Source: Phytoactinopolyspora limicola (GTDB taxonomy: Bacteria; Actinomycetota; Actinomycetes; Jiangellales; Jiangellaceae). From it: a stretch of 64,000 bases of DNA. Position 1 is the first letter of the stretch, and every line of letters begins with the position of its first letter. The stretch lies in NCBI RefSeq assembly GCF_011320225.1, contig NZ_JAAOEN010000009.1, positions 1-64,000 of the forward strand. Direction: 5' to 3'. Below are positions 36,548 to 46,056 of this stretch, one piece after another. The position numbers and the translations under genes were made by a program. Below the pieces are notes generated by a model. The model saw only the letters and a list, made by a program, of their open reading frames with translations. It did no database searches and was not told where the DNA came from.

Positions 36548-37480
36548 GTGCCACCGTCGAGTCAAGACGCCGCGGCCGGTGTGTTGCCGCTCGAAGGCGT
36601 CGGTGCGGCGCCGCCCACCGGGACCGCGTCCGACGATGCCGAGCACGACCTCGGCCCCACCCAGCGCCCTCGAGTCGACTTTCCGAAGCCGGTGCCGGTC
36701 GACCGCCACGGGCCCGCGCGGATCGTGGCGATGTGCAACCAGAAGGGTGGTGTCGGCAAAACCACCAGCACCATCAATCTGGGCGCCGCGCTGGCCGACT
36801 ATGGCCGCCGCGTGCTCCTGGTCGACTTCGACCCTCAGGGCGCGTTGTCGGTCGGGCTCGGCCTCAACCCGAACGACTTCGAGCTGTCGATCTACAACGT
36901 CTTGATGGACAACCAGCTCAACGCCGGCGACATCCTCCAGAAAACGCCCATCGACGGCATGGACCTGCTGCCGGCCAACATCGATCTCTCCGCCGCGGAG
37001 ATCCAGCTGGTCACCGAGGTGGGCCGGGAGCAGGCGCTCAGCCGTACCCTGCACCCGCTCGTACCGCATTACGACATCATCCTGATCGACTGCCAGCCGT
37101 CCCTGGGCCTGCTTACCGTCAACGCGTTGACCGCCTCCGACGGTGTGATCGTGCCGCTGGAATGTGAGTACTTCGCGCTGCGCGGGGTGGCCCTGCTCCA
37201 GGAGACCATCGAGAAGGTCCGCGACCGGCTCAACCCGCGGCTGGAGATCGAAGGCCTGCTGGCCACCATGTACGACTCCCGCACGGTGCACGGACGTGAG
37301 GTGCTGGCCCGGCTGATCGAGGCGTTCGGGGACCGCGTGTTCCACACCGTCGTCGGACGCACCGTCCGGTTCCCGGAGACGACGGTGGCCGGCATGCCGA
37401 TCACCTCGTTCGCGCCGTCGTCGCCGGGCGCCAAGGCGTACAAGCAGCTGGCCCGCGAGGTCCTGGCGAGGTGGACGTGA
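36548..37480 (+). CDS. parA: ParA family chromosome/plasmid partitioning ATPase
   Basis: A 310-aa deviant-Walker ATPase. After a variable 60-residue N-terminus comes RIVAMCNQKGGVGKTTSTINL (deviant Walker A with the signature Lys), LLVDFDPQGALSVGLGL, and IILIDCQPSLGLLTVNAL. It ends TVAGMPITSFAPSSPGAKAYKQLAREV. The GTG at 36548 has GAGGAG 11 nt upstream; a TTG at 36488 is the alternative. It precedes scpA with a 4-nt overlap. Linkage to scpAB (not parB) indicates the orphan ParA of the condensin operon, a typical actinobacterial arrangement. Confidence 0.93.
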   Translation: MPPSSQDAAAGVLPLEGVGAAPPTGTASDDAEHDLGPTQRPRVDFPKPVPVDRHGPARIVAMCNQKGGVGKTTSTINLGAALADYGRRVLLVDFDPQGALSVGLGLNPNDFELSIYNVLMDNQLNAGDILQKTPIDGMDLLPANIDLSAAEIQLVTEVGREQALSRTLHPLVPHYDIILIDCQPSLGLLTVNALTASDGVIVPLECEYFALRGVALLQETIEKVRDRLNPRLEIEGLLATMYDSRTVHGREVLARLIEAFGDRVFHTVVGRTVRFPETTVAGMPITSFAPSSPGAKAYKQLAREVLARWT

Positions 37481-38358
37481 CCACCAGCGACACCGAGCCG
37501 TCGCTGCTGTTCGACGTCGAGCTCGACGAGCCGGCCGGCGACGACGAGTCCAGCTCCGGGTTCGAGGTTCATCTGGTCAACTTCGAGGGCCCGTTCGACC
37601 TCCTGCTCACCCTGATCGCCAAACACAAACTCGACGTCACCGAGCTGGCGTTGCACCAGGTCACCGACGAGTTCATCGCCTACATCAAGGACGTCGACTG
37701 GGACCTCGACGAAGCCAGCCAGTTCCTGTTGGTGGCCGCCACCCTGCTGGACCTGAAGGCGGCGCGGCTGCTGCCCAGCGGCGAGGTGGAGGACGAGGAC
37801 GACCTCGCCCTGCTGGAAGCGCGGGATCTACTGTTCGCCCGGCTGCTGCAATACAAGGCGTACAAGGAGATCACCGCGGTGTTCTCGGCCCGGCTGGCCG
37901 AGGAGTCGCTGCGGTACCCCCGCGCGGTGGGGCTCGACGAGCGTTACGCGAGTTTGTTGCCGGAGGTCGTGGTGGGTCTGGGCCCACACGAGCTGGCGCA
38001 GCTGGCGGCCAAGGTGCTCACGCCCCGGCCGGAACCCACGGTGGGGTTGACCCATCTGCACGAACCGCGAGTGAGCGTGCGCGAGCAGGCGGTCGTCGTG
38101 GTCGACCGGCTGCGTGCGTCGAGGCAGCTGACGTTCCGGGCGTTGGCTGCCGACTGCCCGTCCACCACGTATGTCATCGCCCGCTTCCTGGCGCTGCTGG
38201 AGCTGTACCGTGAGCGGGTCATCGCCTTCGAGCAGCTGACCCCGCTGGGTGACCTCACCATCCGGTGGACCGGCGACGACGATGACGACGCGCCGATCGG
38301 CGTCAGCGACGAATTCGACACACCCAATTTGGCCGCGGGGGAGACCACGGATGACTGA
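37477..38358 (+). CDS. scpA: Segregation and condensation protein A
   Basis: The kleisin that bridges the SMC dimer with ScpB. The 293-aa protein has the N-terminal kleisin motif EVHLVNFEGPFDLLLTLIAKHKLDVTELAL and the C-terminal winged helix with TYVIARFLALLELYRERVIAF. The GTG at 37477 (GTGA overlap with parA, GAGG 5 nt before) is preferred to the GTG at 37471. The C-terminal 25 residues are acidic. Confidence 0.94.
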   Translation: MTTSDTEPSLLFDVELDEPAGDDESSSGFEVHLVNFEGPFDLLLTLIAKHKLDVTELALHQVTDEFIAYIKDVDWDLDEASQFLLVAATLLDLKAARLLPSGEVEDEDDLALLEARDLLFARLLQYKAYKEITAVFSARLAEESLRYPRAVGLDERYASLLPEVVVGLGPHELAQLAAKVLTPRPEPTVGLTHLHEPRVSVREQAVVVVDRLRASRQLTFRALAADCPSTTYVIARFLALLELYRERVIAFEQLTPLGDLTIRWTGDDDDDAPIGVSDEFDTPNLAAGETTDD

Positions 38359-39112
38359 GCACCTGACCCAGGCCGCTCATACCGGTGAGCAGACTGGCCC
38401 TGGGCCCGGCGAGCCAACGCTGTCGGCATCGATCGAGTCGATCCTGCTGGTGGTGGACGAACCCATCGACGAGGTCACGCTGGCCCAAGTGCTGGAGACA
38501 CCCCGGGAGGACGTCGCGGCGACGCTGCGCCAGCTATCGGCCGAATACACCGAGGCCGGGCGCGGGTTCGACCTTCGCAACGTGGCCGGCGGCTGGCGGT
38601 TGTACACCCGCCCGGAATGTGCCGCCGTCGTGGAGCGGTTCGTGCTCGACGGCCAGCAGGCCAAACTCACCCAGGCGGCGCTGGAGACGTTGGCGGTCGT
38701 GGCGTATCGCCAGCCGGTGAGCCGGGCCCGGGTGTCCGCGGTGCGCGGCGTGAACTGCGACGGCGTCGTCCGTACGCTCACTACCCGTGGGCTGATCGAG
38801 GAGGCCGGCGTCGACACCGAGTCTGGCGCGACGTTGTACCGCACGTCGTCGTACTTCCTCGAACGCCTGGGAATGACATCCTTGGCAGAGCTGCCACCAT
38901 TGGCGCAATACCTGCCCGATGTCGACGAGATCGACGCTGAACCGGAGCCGGTGGACCGGCGGGCCCGGCAGCAGGTTGAGCTGACCGCGGACGACGCCAC
39001 TGACACCGACGCGGACGACGCCACTGATGACGACGCCGGCGAACCTGGTGGCGCCGATGACGGCGGCACCGAGGTATCCGGTGTGACCCCGGTGGCGACA
39101 CCGGATGAGTGA
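38351..39112 (+). CDS. scpB: Segregation and condensation protein B
   Basis: A 253-aa protein, the second non-SMC condensin subunit, with tandem winged helices. ESILLVVDEPIDEVTLAQVL begins the first domain, LTQAALETLAVVAYRQPVSRARV the second, and TLYRTSSYFLERLGM follows. The ATG at 38351 overlaps scpA by 8 nt. The last 60 residues are a long Asp/Thr-rich disordered tail (repeated ADDATD), longer than in most homologues. Confidence 0.94.
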   Translation: MTEHLTQAAHTGEQTGPGPGEPTLSASIESILLVVDEPIDEVTLAQVLETPREDVAATLRQLSAEYTEAGRGFDLRNVAGGWRLYTRPECAAVVERFVLDGQQAKLTQAALETLAVVAYRQPVSRARVSAVRGVNCDGVVRTLTTRGLIEEAGVDTESGATLYRTSSYFLERLGMTSLAELPPLAQYLPDVDEIDAEPEPVDRRARQQVELTADDATDTDADDATDDDAGEPGGADDGGTEVSGVTPVATPDE

Positions 39113-39845
39113 CGCGGACGACGGTGTCCGGCTGCAGAAGGTACTCGCCGGGGCCGGCGTAGGCAGCCGGCGAGCGTGTGAGGTGCTGATCGCCGCTGGC
39201 CGGGTAGAGGTAGACGGCGAGATCGTGCGCACCATGGGTCTGCGGGTCGACCCCGCGGCGGCCGTCATCAAGGTCGACGGGATGCGGATCACCACGGCGG
39301 AGGCCGGTCTGGTGCATTTGGCGCTGAACAAACCCCGCGGCGTCGTCAGCACCATGAGCGACCCCGAAGGTCGGCCCAGTCTCGCCGATTACCTCGGTGG
39401 CCGGAAGGAGCGGCTGTTTCACGTCGGCCGGCTCGACGCCGACACCGAGGGGTTGATCCTGCTGACCAACGACGGCGAGCTCGCCCACAGGCTGGCCCAC
39501 CCGAGCTACGAGGTGTTCAAAACCTACGTCGCCGAGGTGCCGGGCCCGGTGGCGCCTGCGGTCGGCCGGCAGCTACGCGACGGCATCACCCTGGATGACG
39601 GGCCGGTACACGTGACGTCGTTCCGGGTGGTCGACCGCGTGGGCGCGCGGGTCATGGTGGAGGTCGTGTTGCACGAGGGGCGTAAGCACATTGTGCGGCG
39701 CCTACTCAAGGAGGTGGGCCATCCGGTCCATCGGCTGGTCCGGACCCACGTCGGGACCGTAGCGCTGGGTGACCTACGCCCGGGTAAGTCCCGGCCGTTG
39801 AATCGTGAAGAGATCGCCGGTCTGTATCGCGACGTCGGCCTCTGA
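39105..39845 (+). CDS. rluB: 23S rRNA pseudouridine synthase, RluB-type
   Basis: A 246-aa RsuA/RluB-family enzyme isomerising uridine in rRNA. The S4 domain is VRLQKVLAGAGVGSRRACEVLIAAG. The catalytic domain has the signature HVGRLDADTEGLILLTNDG with the nucleophilic Asp, and later EGRKHIVRRLLKEVGHPVHRL. The ATG overlaps scpB by 8 nt. Target position cannot be determined from the sequence. The operon continues after a repeat-rich 387-bp gap. Confidence 0.93.
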   Translation: MSDADDGVRLQKVLAGAGVGSRRACEVLIAAGRVEVDGEIVRTMGLRVDPAAAVIKVDGMRITTAEAGLVHLALNKPRGVVSTMSDPEGRPSLADYLGGRKERLFHVGRLDADTEGLILLTNDGELAHRLAHPSYEVFKTYVAEVPGPVAPAVGRQLRDGITLDDGPVHVTSFRVVDRVGARVMVEVVLHEGRKHIVRRLLKEVGHPVHRLVRTHVGTVALGDLRPGKSRPLNREEIAGLYRDVGL

Positions 39846-40232
39846 CCACGCGCCGGATCAGCCTGCCGGGTCCGGCAGCGGCTGCCACCCCGTTGCCGGC
39901 GGCTACCGGACCCTCACAGCTGGCAGCCACCATCCCGCAGCTGGCCATAAGGAGGCTTGTTGTCGCTATGGCGACAGTAAGGAAGCTTGTTAGGCGGCGG
40001 GGTGTGGCCGTAAGGAGGCTTGTTGTCGCTATGGCGACAGTAAGGAAGCTTGTTGCGCGGCGGGGTGTGGCCGTAAGGAGGCTTGTTGTCGCTCTGGCGA
40101 TCGCGCGGCGGTGGGCTAGGCCGTCGGCCGCACGGTCGATTCGGGCGGACAATAGGAGACCAGGTACGGTGCACTGTTGTAAACGTGCCGGGAAGCGAGT
40201 CATCGGATGATGTGCGCGGTGAGAACGGGGGA
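39846..40232. repeat. 387-bp gap with a 63-bp tandem repeat
   Basis: The unit starts TAAGGAGGCTTGTTGTCGCT and recurs at 39948, 40011 and 40074 (63-bp period). Inside each unit a second half-unit TAAGGAAGCTTGTT begins 30 bp later (39978, 40041), so the motif alternates at 30 and 33 bp. The middle contains the palindrome TGTCGCTATGGCGACA. The frame can be read as a 21-residue repeat on either strand, but codon pattern and context do not support a gene. No other gene is visible. The aroH promoter or RBS must lie at its right end. Confidence 0.8.
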
Positions 40233-40604
40233 ATGGTGACCATCAGGGCGGTGCGGGGCGCGACGCAGCTCGACGTCGACGAGGTCGAGCACCTGCTGGA
40301 GCGGACGGCCGAGCTGATGCAGGCTGTCCTCAAGCGCAACGACTTGACCTCGGACGATGTGATCAGCATCTTCCTCACCGGCACCCCGGACGTGCGCTCG
40401 GCGTTTCCCGCGGCGGCGGTGCGTGCTCTCGGGATCACCGACGTCCCGCTGATGTGCGCTCAGGAGCTCGACGTCGAGGGGGCGATGCCCCGCGTCGTGC
40501 GATTGATGGCCCACATCGAGACGGACCGGCGGCGAGACGAGATCCGGCACGTGTATCTGCATGGCACCACGGTGCTCCGTGACGACCTCGCTGAGGACGA
40601 TTGA
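40233..40604 (+). CDS. aroH: Chorismate mutase, AroH type
   Basis: Converts chorismate to prephenate for Phe/Tyr synthesis. The 123-aa monofunctional enzyme has the AroH pattern VRAVRGATQLDVDE (written here TIRAVRGATQLD), active-site Arg and Glu residues in that start, FLTGTPDVRSAFPAAAVR, VPLMCAQELDVEGAMPRVVRLMAHIE and RHVYLHGTTVLRDDL. The ATG at 40233 is preferred; the longer frame from 40083 runs through the repeats. Its stop overlaps tyrA by 1 nt. Confidence 0.93.
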   Translation: MVTIRAVRGATQLDVDEVEHLLERTAELMQAVLKRNDLTSDDVISIFLTGTPDVRSAFPAAAVRALGITDVPLMCAQELDVEGAMPRVVRLMAHIETDRRRDEIRHVYLHGTTVLRDDLAEDD

Positions 40605-41725
40605 TGACCGGCGCAGCGTCGCCCCCCGGAGGATCCACCGGCAACGGCTTGAGCGCCTTGGCGGGTGGGGTGCTGGTGGTTGGCACCGGCCTGCTCGGCA
40701 CGTCGGTGGGGTTGGCGCTGCGGCGGGCCGGCGTCGACGTCCGGCTGCGCGACACCAAAGCCGAGGTGTTGGGGGAGTCGGTGCGGATGGGGGCCGGCCG
40801 GGTCGAGGAGCCGGGGGAGGGCCCGGCGGCGCTGGCCGTGGTCGCGGTGCCGCCGGAGGCCGTCGGGCCGGTGGTAGCCGACGTCCTGGAACGTGGTGAT
40901 GCCGACTATGCCACCGACGTCGCCAGTGTGAAGAGACTCCCGGCCGAGCAGGTTCGGGCCCGGCTCGGAGATTCGGGCCGTTACGTCGGCGGGCATCCCA
41001 TGGCTGGGCGGGAGATCTCCGGGCCCAGCGGCGCGCTGGCCGACCTGTTCGACGGCCGGCCGTGGGTGTTGTGTCCCGGTGAGCACACCGATCAACAGGC
41101 GGTTACCCGGGCGTTGGCCGTGGCCCGACTGGTGGGTGCCGCACCGGTGACGATGACCGTCAACGACCATGACGACGCCGTCGCCCTCGTCTCCCACACC
41201 CCACACCTGGTGGCGGCGCTCATGGCAGCCAGGCTGGCGGATGCCCCTGCACACGAGGTGCGGCTGGCCGGCCCCGGTGTGGCCGACGTGACCCGGGTGG
41301 CGGCCGGCGATCCAGCGCTCTGGACGGAGATTCTCGCGGCCAACGCCACGGCCGTGCGGGCGGTGCTCACCGATCTGCGCGGTGACCTCGACCGGCTGCT
41401 GGACGCCCTGGAGGGCTCGGAGCCGGGGCGGTCGGACCTTTACCAGATCATGCGCAGCGGTGTCGACGGACGGGCCCGGCTGCCCGGCAAACACGGTGCC
41501 GCCCACACCGAGTTCGTCACGGTCGCGGTCATGGTGGACGATCGGCCAGGTCAGTTGGCGCAGCTGTTCGCTGACGTCGGTGCGGCTGGAGCCAACGTCG
41601 AGGATGTCCGTATCGACCACAGCCCGGGGCAGCCGGTGGGCCTGGTCGAGATCGACGTCCGCGCGGGTGCCGATCAGCCGTTGCGGACCGCCTTGGTGGA
41701 GCGCGGCTGGCACGTCCATGCCTAA
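40604..41725 (+). CDS. tyrA: Prephenate dehydrogenase
   Basis: NAD(P)-dependent oxidative decarboxylation of prephenate to 4-hydroxyphenylpyruvate. The 373-aa protein has the dinucleotide loop VLVVGTGLLGTSVGLALRRAG and the active-site GHPMAGREISGPSGA with the conserved His. SHTPHLVAALMAARL follows. The C-terminal 80 residues (VTVAVMVDDRPGQLAQLFADVG) form an ACT domain, so feedback by tyrosine is likely. The ATG at 40604 overlaps the aroH stop by 1 nt. Confidence 0.95.
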   Translation: MTGAASPPGGSTGNGLSALAGGVLVVGTGLLGTSVGLALRRAGVDVRLRDTKAEVLGESVRMGAGRVEEPGEGPAALAVVAVPPEAVGPVVADVLERGDADYATDVASVKRLPAEQVRARLGDSGRYVGGHPMAGREISGPSGALADLFDGRPWVLCPGEHTDQQAVTRALAVARLVGAAPVTMTVNDHDDAVALVSHTPHLVAALMAARLADAPAHEVRLAGPGVADVTRVAAGDPALWTEILAANATAVRAVLTDLRGDLDRLLDALEGSEPGRSDLYQIMRSGVDGRARLPGKHGAAHTEFVTVAVMVDDRPGQLAQLFADVGAAGANVEDVRIDHSPGQPVGLVEIDVRAGADQPLRTALVERGWHVHA

Positions 41726-41773
41726 GAGGCCGCGGTGGAGGGGCGAGGCACGCCGGAAGGCAGGGGCAGCTAC

Positions 41774-42508
41774 ATGATTGGCCCCGGACGGATTACCCTT
41801 CTCGACGTGCCCTCCGATTCGACCGATTCGTCGCCCAACCTTGTCGTGGCCATCGACGGCCCGTCCGGATCCGGCAAGTCCAGCGTGGCTCGCCGCGTCG
41901 CGGCCGCATTACATCTGCGCTACCTCGACACCGGGGCCATGTATCGCGCGGTCACGTGGTGGCTGCTCGAGCAGGGGGTTGATCTCACCGACACTCGACG
42001 TGTGGGGCAGTTGGCGCCGCAGGCGCCGGTGCGGGTGGGCTTGGACCCGGTGACGCCGACGGTTCACGTGGGCGACGTCGATGTCGCTGCTGCCATCCGG
42101 GAGAGCCGAATCTCGGCCGAGGTGAGCAAGGTCGCCACCAATCTGACCGCGCGTGCCGACCTCGTCGCCCGCCAGCAGCACGTCGCCGCGCAGGGCGGTG
42201 TCGTGATCGAGGGACGCGACATCACCACGGTGGTGGCTCCCGACGCTGCGGTGCGGGTGCTGCTGACGGCGAGCGAGGAGACCCGGCTCGCCCGTCGAGC
42301 GCAGGAGTTACATGGCACGGTCGACGCCGGCGCCCTCGACGCGACGCGTGACCAAGTGGCCCGCCGGGACGCCGACGATTCCACGGTGGCCCGGTTCCGT
42401 GAGGCAGCCGACGGCGTCGACGTCGTCGACTCGTCCCAGTTGACGTTGGATGAGACCGTGGGGGCAGTACTGGAGCTGGTGGAGAAACGGACCGGGATCA
42501 CACCATGA
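41774..42508 (+). CDS. cmk: Cytidylate kinase
   Basis: Phosphorylates CMP/dCMP. The 244-aa protein from ATG 41774 has P-loop AIDGPSGSGKSSVARRVAAAL, LDTGAMYRAVTWW and VIEGRDITTVVAPDA, then RRDADDSTVARFREA, all conserved CMP kinase motifs. Alternatives are a GTG at 41735 and a GTG at 41807. The stop shares ATGA with plsC. The cmk-plsC-der order is standard in actinobacteria. Confidence 0.95.
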   Translation: MIGPGRITLLDVPSDSTDSSPNLVVAIDGPSGSGKSSVARRVAAALHLRYLDTGAMYRAVTWWLLEQGVDLTDTRRVGQLAPQAPVRVGLDPVTPTVHVGDVDVAAAIRESRISAEVSKVATNLTARADLVARQQHVAAQGGVVIEGRDITTVVAPDAAVRVLLTASEETRLARRAQELHGTVDAGALDATRDQVARRDADDSTVARFREAADGVDVVDSSQLTLDETVGAVLELVEKRTGITP

Positions 42509-43170
42509 AACCAACGTCAGGCGTGCCCGGCAGACTGGGCGCCGCCTTCGGTCGCCGCCTGGCTGCGATCCTCGCCCGCCTGTTCTGGTCGGTGCGCCGG
42601 TATGGGACGGAGAACCTGCCGGAGTCTGGGCCGGTGATCTTGGCCCCGAACCACACCGGGTTTCTCGACGCGCCGTTGTTGATGGCGACGTGCCCCCGGC
42701 CGATCCACACCCTGACCAAACAGGAGCTATTCCGTGGCCCGATCGGCTGGGTGTTGCGCAGCGTCGGGCAGATCCCGCTGGACCGCGACGAACCCGGCCG
42801 CAACCTGCTCGAGGCTGGCCTGGGCGTGCTCGAGGACGACCGCGTGCTCGTCGTGTTCCCCGAGGGCACTCGCGGCGCCGGAGACTTCAGCCAGATGCGC
42901 ACCGGGCTGGTGTGGTTCGCTTTGCGTTCCGGCGCGCCCGTAGTGCCCGTCGTCATCGGCGGTACCGGGTCCCGTGGGCGTACCGTGGCCGGTCTGCCCC
43001 GGCCGAGGGCGAAGCTCGACGTCGTGTTCGGCGCCCCGATCACGTTGCCGGACGCGGCGGGGCGACGGACCAAGTCGGCTCTGGAGGCGATGACGACGCA
43101 GCTGCGCGATGTGATGCTCGCTCATCGCGAGTCGGCGTACACGCTGCTGCGGAACAATCGGAAGAAGTAA
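42505..43170 (+). CDS. plsC: 1-acyl-sn-glycerol-3-phosphate acyltransferase (PlsC-like)
   Basis: Membrane-associated enzyme acylating lysophosphatidic acid. The 221-aa protein has the acceptor motif NHTGFLDAPLLM (NHxxxxD in place of the usual HxxxxD) and VFPEGTRGAG (motif III, EGTR). VVPVVIGGTGSRG follows. The ATG overlaps the cmk stop by 4 nt. Confidence 0.93.
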   Translation: MKPTSGVPGRLGAAFGRRLAAILARLFWSVRRYGTENLPESGPVILAPNHTGFLDAPLLMATCPRPIHTLTKQELFRGPIGWVLRSVGQIPLDRDEPGRNLLEAGLGVLEDDRVLVVFPEGTRGAGDFSQMRTGLVWFALRSGAPVVPVVIGGTGSRGRTVAGLPRPRAKLDVVFGAPITLPDAAGRRTKSALEAMTTQLRDVMLAHRESAYTLLRNNRKK

Positions 43171-43194
43171 TGAGCCCTATGACGAGGAGACGCC

Positions 43195-44556
43195 GTGACT
43201 GAGCCCACCGAGGCGACCGACCACCTGGACACGTCCGGTCCGTTGCCGGTCGTGGCCGTGGTCGGCCGGCCCAACGTGGGAAAGTCGACGCTGGTCAACC
43301 GGATTCTTGGGCGGCGTGAAGCCGTCGTCGAGGATGTCCCCGGGGTCACCCGTGACCGGGTCGCTTACGAGGCGGCCTGGGCCGGTCGAGCGTTCACTCT
43401 CCTCGACACCGGCGGCTGGGATCCCGAGGGCGAAGGTATGGCCGCGCGGATCACCGCCCAGGCCGAGGTGGCGGTGGCCGCCGCCGACGTCGTCGTTTTC
43501 GTGGTGGACTCCGTCGTCGGCGCTACTGATGCCGACGAGGCCGTTGGCCGGGTGCTCCGACGGGCGGGTAAGCCGGTGATCCTCGCCGCGAACAAGGTCG
43601 ATGGTCCGTCCGGCGAGGCCGACGCCACGGCGCTGTGGAACCTTGGCCTGGGGGAGCCGCACGCGGTCTCGGCGCTGCACGGACGGGGCAGCGGCGACAT
43701 GCTCGACGCCGTCCTGGCCGCGATGCCCGACGCCCCGGCGGAGAGTTTCGACGTGGAGTCCGGACCCCGGCGGGTCGCGCTGGTGGGTAAACCCAACGTC
43801 GGCAAGTCCAGTCTGCTGAACAAGCTGGCGGGGGAGGACCGCGTCGTCGTCGACTCCGTGGCGGGGACCACCGTCGACCCCGTCGACGAGATGGTGGTCC
43901 TGGGCGATCGGGAGTGGCGGTTCATCGACACCGCCGGAATCCGCCGCCGGGTCCGGGAAGCGTCCGGCGCCGAATATTTCGCGTCGTTGCGCACGGCCAC
44001 CGCGCTGGAACGCGCCGAGGTCGCCGTCGTACTGGTCGATGCCAGCGAACCCCTCGCCGAGCAAGACCTGCGGATCATCTCCATGGTGGAAGAGGCCGGC
44101 CGGGCGCTGGTGCTCGCCTACAACAAGTGGGACCTGCTCGACGAAGAACGCCGCGAGACCCTGGAACGGGAGATCGACCGCCAGCTGGTGCGGGTCCGGT
44201 GGGCGCCGCGGGTGAACGTGTCCGCGCTGACCGGCTGGCACGTCGATCGGCTGGTCCGGGCGATGGACACGGCCCTGGAAGGATGGGGCACCCGGGTGCC
44301 GACGGCGCGGCTCAACTCGTTCCTCGGCGAGCTGGTGGCGGCCAATCCGCATCCGTTGCGGGGCGGCAAACAACCACGCATCCTGTTCGGCACCCAGGCC
44401 GACGTCCGCCCACCCCGGTTCGTGCTGTTCACCAGCGGGTTCCTCGAGGCGTCGTACCGCCGGTTCATCGAGCGGCGGCTGCGTGAGGAGTTCGGGTTCG
44501 CCGGCACCCCCATCGAGCTGTCGATGCGGGTGCGGGAGCGCCGGTCTCGCCGCTGA
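43195..44556 (+). CDS. der: Ribosome biogenesis GTPase Der (EngA)
   Basis: A double GTPase for 50S subunit assembly. The 453-aa protein carries two G domains: [13 protein letters not shown] (G1, about residue 22), DTGGW and NKVDG, then [13 protein letters not shown] (about residue 199), DTAGIRRR and NKWDL. A KH-like C-terminal domain with [27 protein letters not shown] follows. The GTG start has GAGGAG 5-6 nt upstream. Confidence 0.97.
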   Translation: MTEPTEATDHLDTSGPLPVVAVVGRPNVGKSTLVNRILGRREAVVEDVPGVTRDRVAYEAAWAGRAFTLLDTGGWDPEGEGMAARITAQAEVAVAAADVVVFVVDSVVGATDADEAVGRVLRRAGKPVILAANKVDGPSGEADATALWNLGLGEPHAVSALHGRGSGDMLDAVLAAMPDAPAESFDVESGPRRVALVGKPNVGKSSLLNKLAGEDRVVVDSVAGTTVDPVDEMVVLGDREWRFIDTAGIRRRVREASGAEYFASLRTATALERAEVAVVLVDASEPLAEQDLRIISMVEEAGRALVLAYNKWDLLDEERRETLEREIDRQLVRVRWAPRVNVSALTGWHVDRLVRAMDTALEGWGTRVPTARLNSFLGELVAANPHPLRGGKQPRILFGTQADVRPPRFVLFTSGFLEASYRRFIERRLREEFGFAGTPIELSMRVRERRSRR

Positions 44557-44602
44557 ATCACTGGCGCGGGGCCGTCGGACTGGTGGGGAGGAGAGGCGCG
44601 CG

Positions 44603-45916
44603 GTGTTCGGCAAACGGTCGAAGAGGAGACAACAGCAGAGTCGGCAGGCGCTCGAGGCCGGAACGGAGGCGTTGTCGCGTGGCGATATCGGCGGTGCCAT
44701 CCACCATCACCGCGTAGCCGCGGATGCGGTACGCGAACGGATGGCTGCTGAGCCGGCCGACGCCCACCATCCGTTGGAGCTGGGGAGCGTTCTCTCCATG
44801 CTCGGTGAGCTGTTGATGGAGGCCGGCGCATGGGGCGACGCGGTGGACGCGCTCGACGAGGCGCATGAACACCTGGTGGCGGCCGACGCGGATCAGCCAC
44901 AGGTGGCGGATGTGCGGATGCGGCGTGCCCGGGCGCACACCCAGCTGGGTCATCGCGCGTCCGCCCTGGTCGACGCCCAAGCGGCGGTGGTCGTCTACCA
45001 GGAGCACTGCACCGAGGACGACGTCGATCCGTTGGCGCTCGACCTCGCGCGGGTGCTGGCACAGTGCTCATTGGTGACGCTGACTTATGGCGACCCAGAC
45101 GCGGCGGCGGCCGCGGCGGACCACTCGATCCGGATCTACCTGGAGCGTTCGGACGAGGCCAACGCCGATGCGTCCACGCGTGCCCTGCACGGGGCGATGT
45201 TCCGCCTGGCCGCAGAGGTGTCTGAGTCGATCCACCACGCGTACGGGCGGACGGAGATCGCCGAGGCCGCAGGTGGCCTGGCGGCTCAGGTCAGGGAGGC
45301 GAGCACGGCGGCCGCCCGCGCGTCCGGCGATCCGGCGGCGACGGCAGAACGGCTGAACTTGCCCGGCCCGGACCACATCCGGGCCAACCTGACGTTGGCG
45401 GAGGCCCTCGACCGAGTCGGTGAACACCAACTTCGGGGGCTGTTGACCAAGCCGGCGCAGGACGGTGCGATCGTCACGGCCGCCGACCGGATCTCGATCG
45501 AGCTCGCGCCCGGCATCGGTGCCCATCTGGCCGAGATCGTGGACCGGGTCATCGACCACGACGAGTGGACGGCGATGCGGATCGCGTTGGAGGCGCACGC
45601 GTTGCTCGCGTTGGCCTCGGAGGAGGGCGTCTCGCAGCTGCGCCTCCAGCTCGCCGAGTTTGGTGTGCCGTGGGCACGGATGCTGATGCGGTGCTCGCGC
45701 GCGACGGAGATCGCCGGGTTTCGAGGCTGTGCGCTGGACTTCGCCGGCTGGATGGCGGCCGTCGTGAGTGGGCTCATGCCACACGCGATGGTGGATCAGG
45801 ACGTGCGCCTGGAGGCGTTGCATTGTCTTAGCTGGCACGCCGAGCTGCTGACCAGCGCCGGCGACGTGGAGGGTGCGCAGCACGCCCAGGCTGCCGCGGC
45901 TCAGCTCTCCGTTTAG
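44603..45916 (+). CDS. Hypothetical helical-repeat (TPR-like) protein
   Basis: A 437-aa protein from the GTG at 44603, which follows GGAGGAGAGG. It is soluble and rich in Ala and helix. After a basic start (FGKRSKRRQQQSRQALEAG) comes a series of about 34-residue helical pairs, such as LSRGDIGGAIHHHRVAADAV, LEAGAWGDAVDALDEAHEHL and HRASALVDAQAAVVVYQEHC, typical of TPR units. No enzyme motif was seen. It follows der by 46 nt and may share its transcript. Protein-protein interaction is inferred only. Confidence 0.75.
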   Translation: MFGKRSKRRQQQSRQALEAGTEALSRGDIGGAIHHHRVAADAVRERMAAEPADAHHPLELGSVLSMLGELLMEAGAWGDAVDALDEAHEHLVAADADQPQVADVRMRRARAHTQLGHRASALVDAQAAVVVYQEHCTEDDVDPLALDLARVLAQCSLVTLTYGDPDAAAAAADHSIRIYLERSDEANADASTRALHGAMFRLAAEVSESIHHAYGRTEIAEAAGGLAAQVREASTAAARASGDPAATAERLNLPGPDHIRANLTLAEALDRVGEHQLRGLLTKPAQDGAIVTAADRISIELAPGIGAHLAEIVDRVIDHDEWTAMRIALEAHALLALASEEGVSQLRLQLAEFGVPWARMLMRCSRATEIAGFRGCALDFAGWMAAVVSGLMPHAMVDQDVRLEALHCLSWHAELLTSAGDVEGAQHAQAAAAQLSV

Positions 45917-46056
45917 TGCACCGCCCACTTAGCCTCCATCGTTAGCTAGTTCGTCCACGGCTGTTGAGGCCGTTCCAACGCCGACGTGTGGTCACTACGC
46001 GGCCGATCAGGCGACAACCGCGGCAGCGTTGCGTACTAGAGCCCCCTTGGTGCTAT

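Noticed and set aside
39893-40210. Frame with 21-residue repeats RRLVVAMATVRKLV
   Set aside because: It is the translation of the 63-bp tandem repeat; no RBS, and the opposite strand is equally open.
40460-44700. Long minus-strand frames opposite tyrA and der
   Set aside because: Antisense shadows of strongly recognised housekeeping genes; no conserved motifs.
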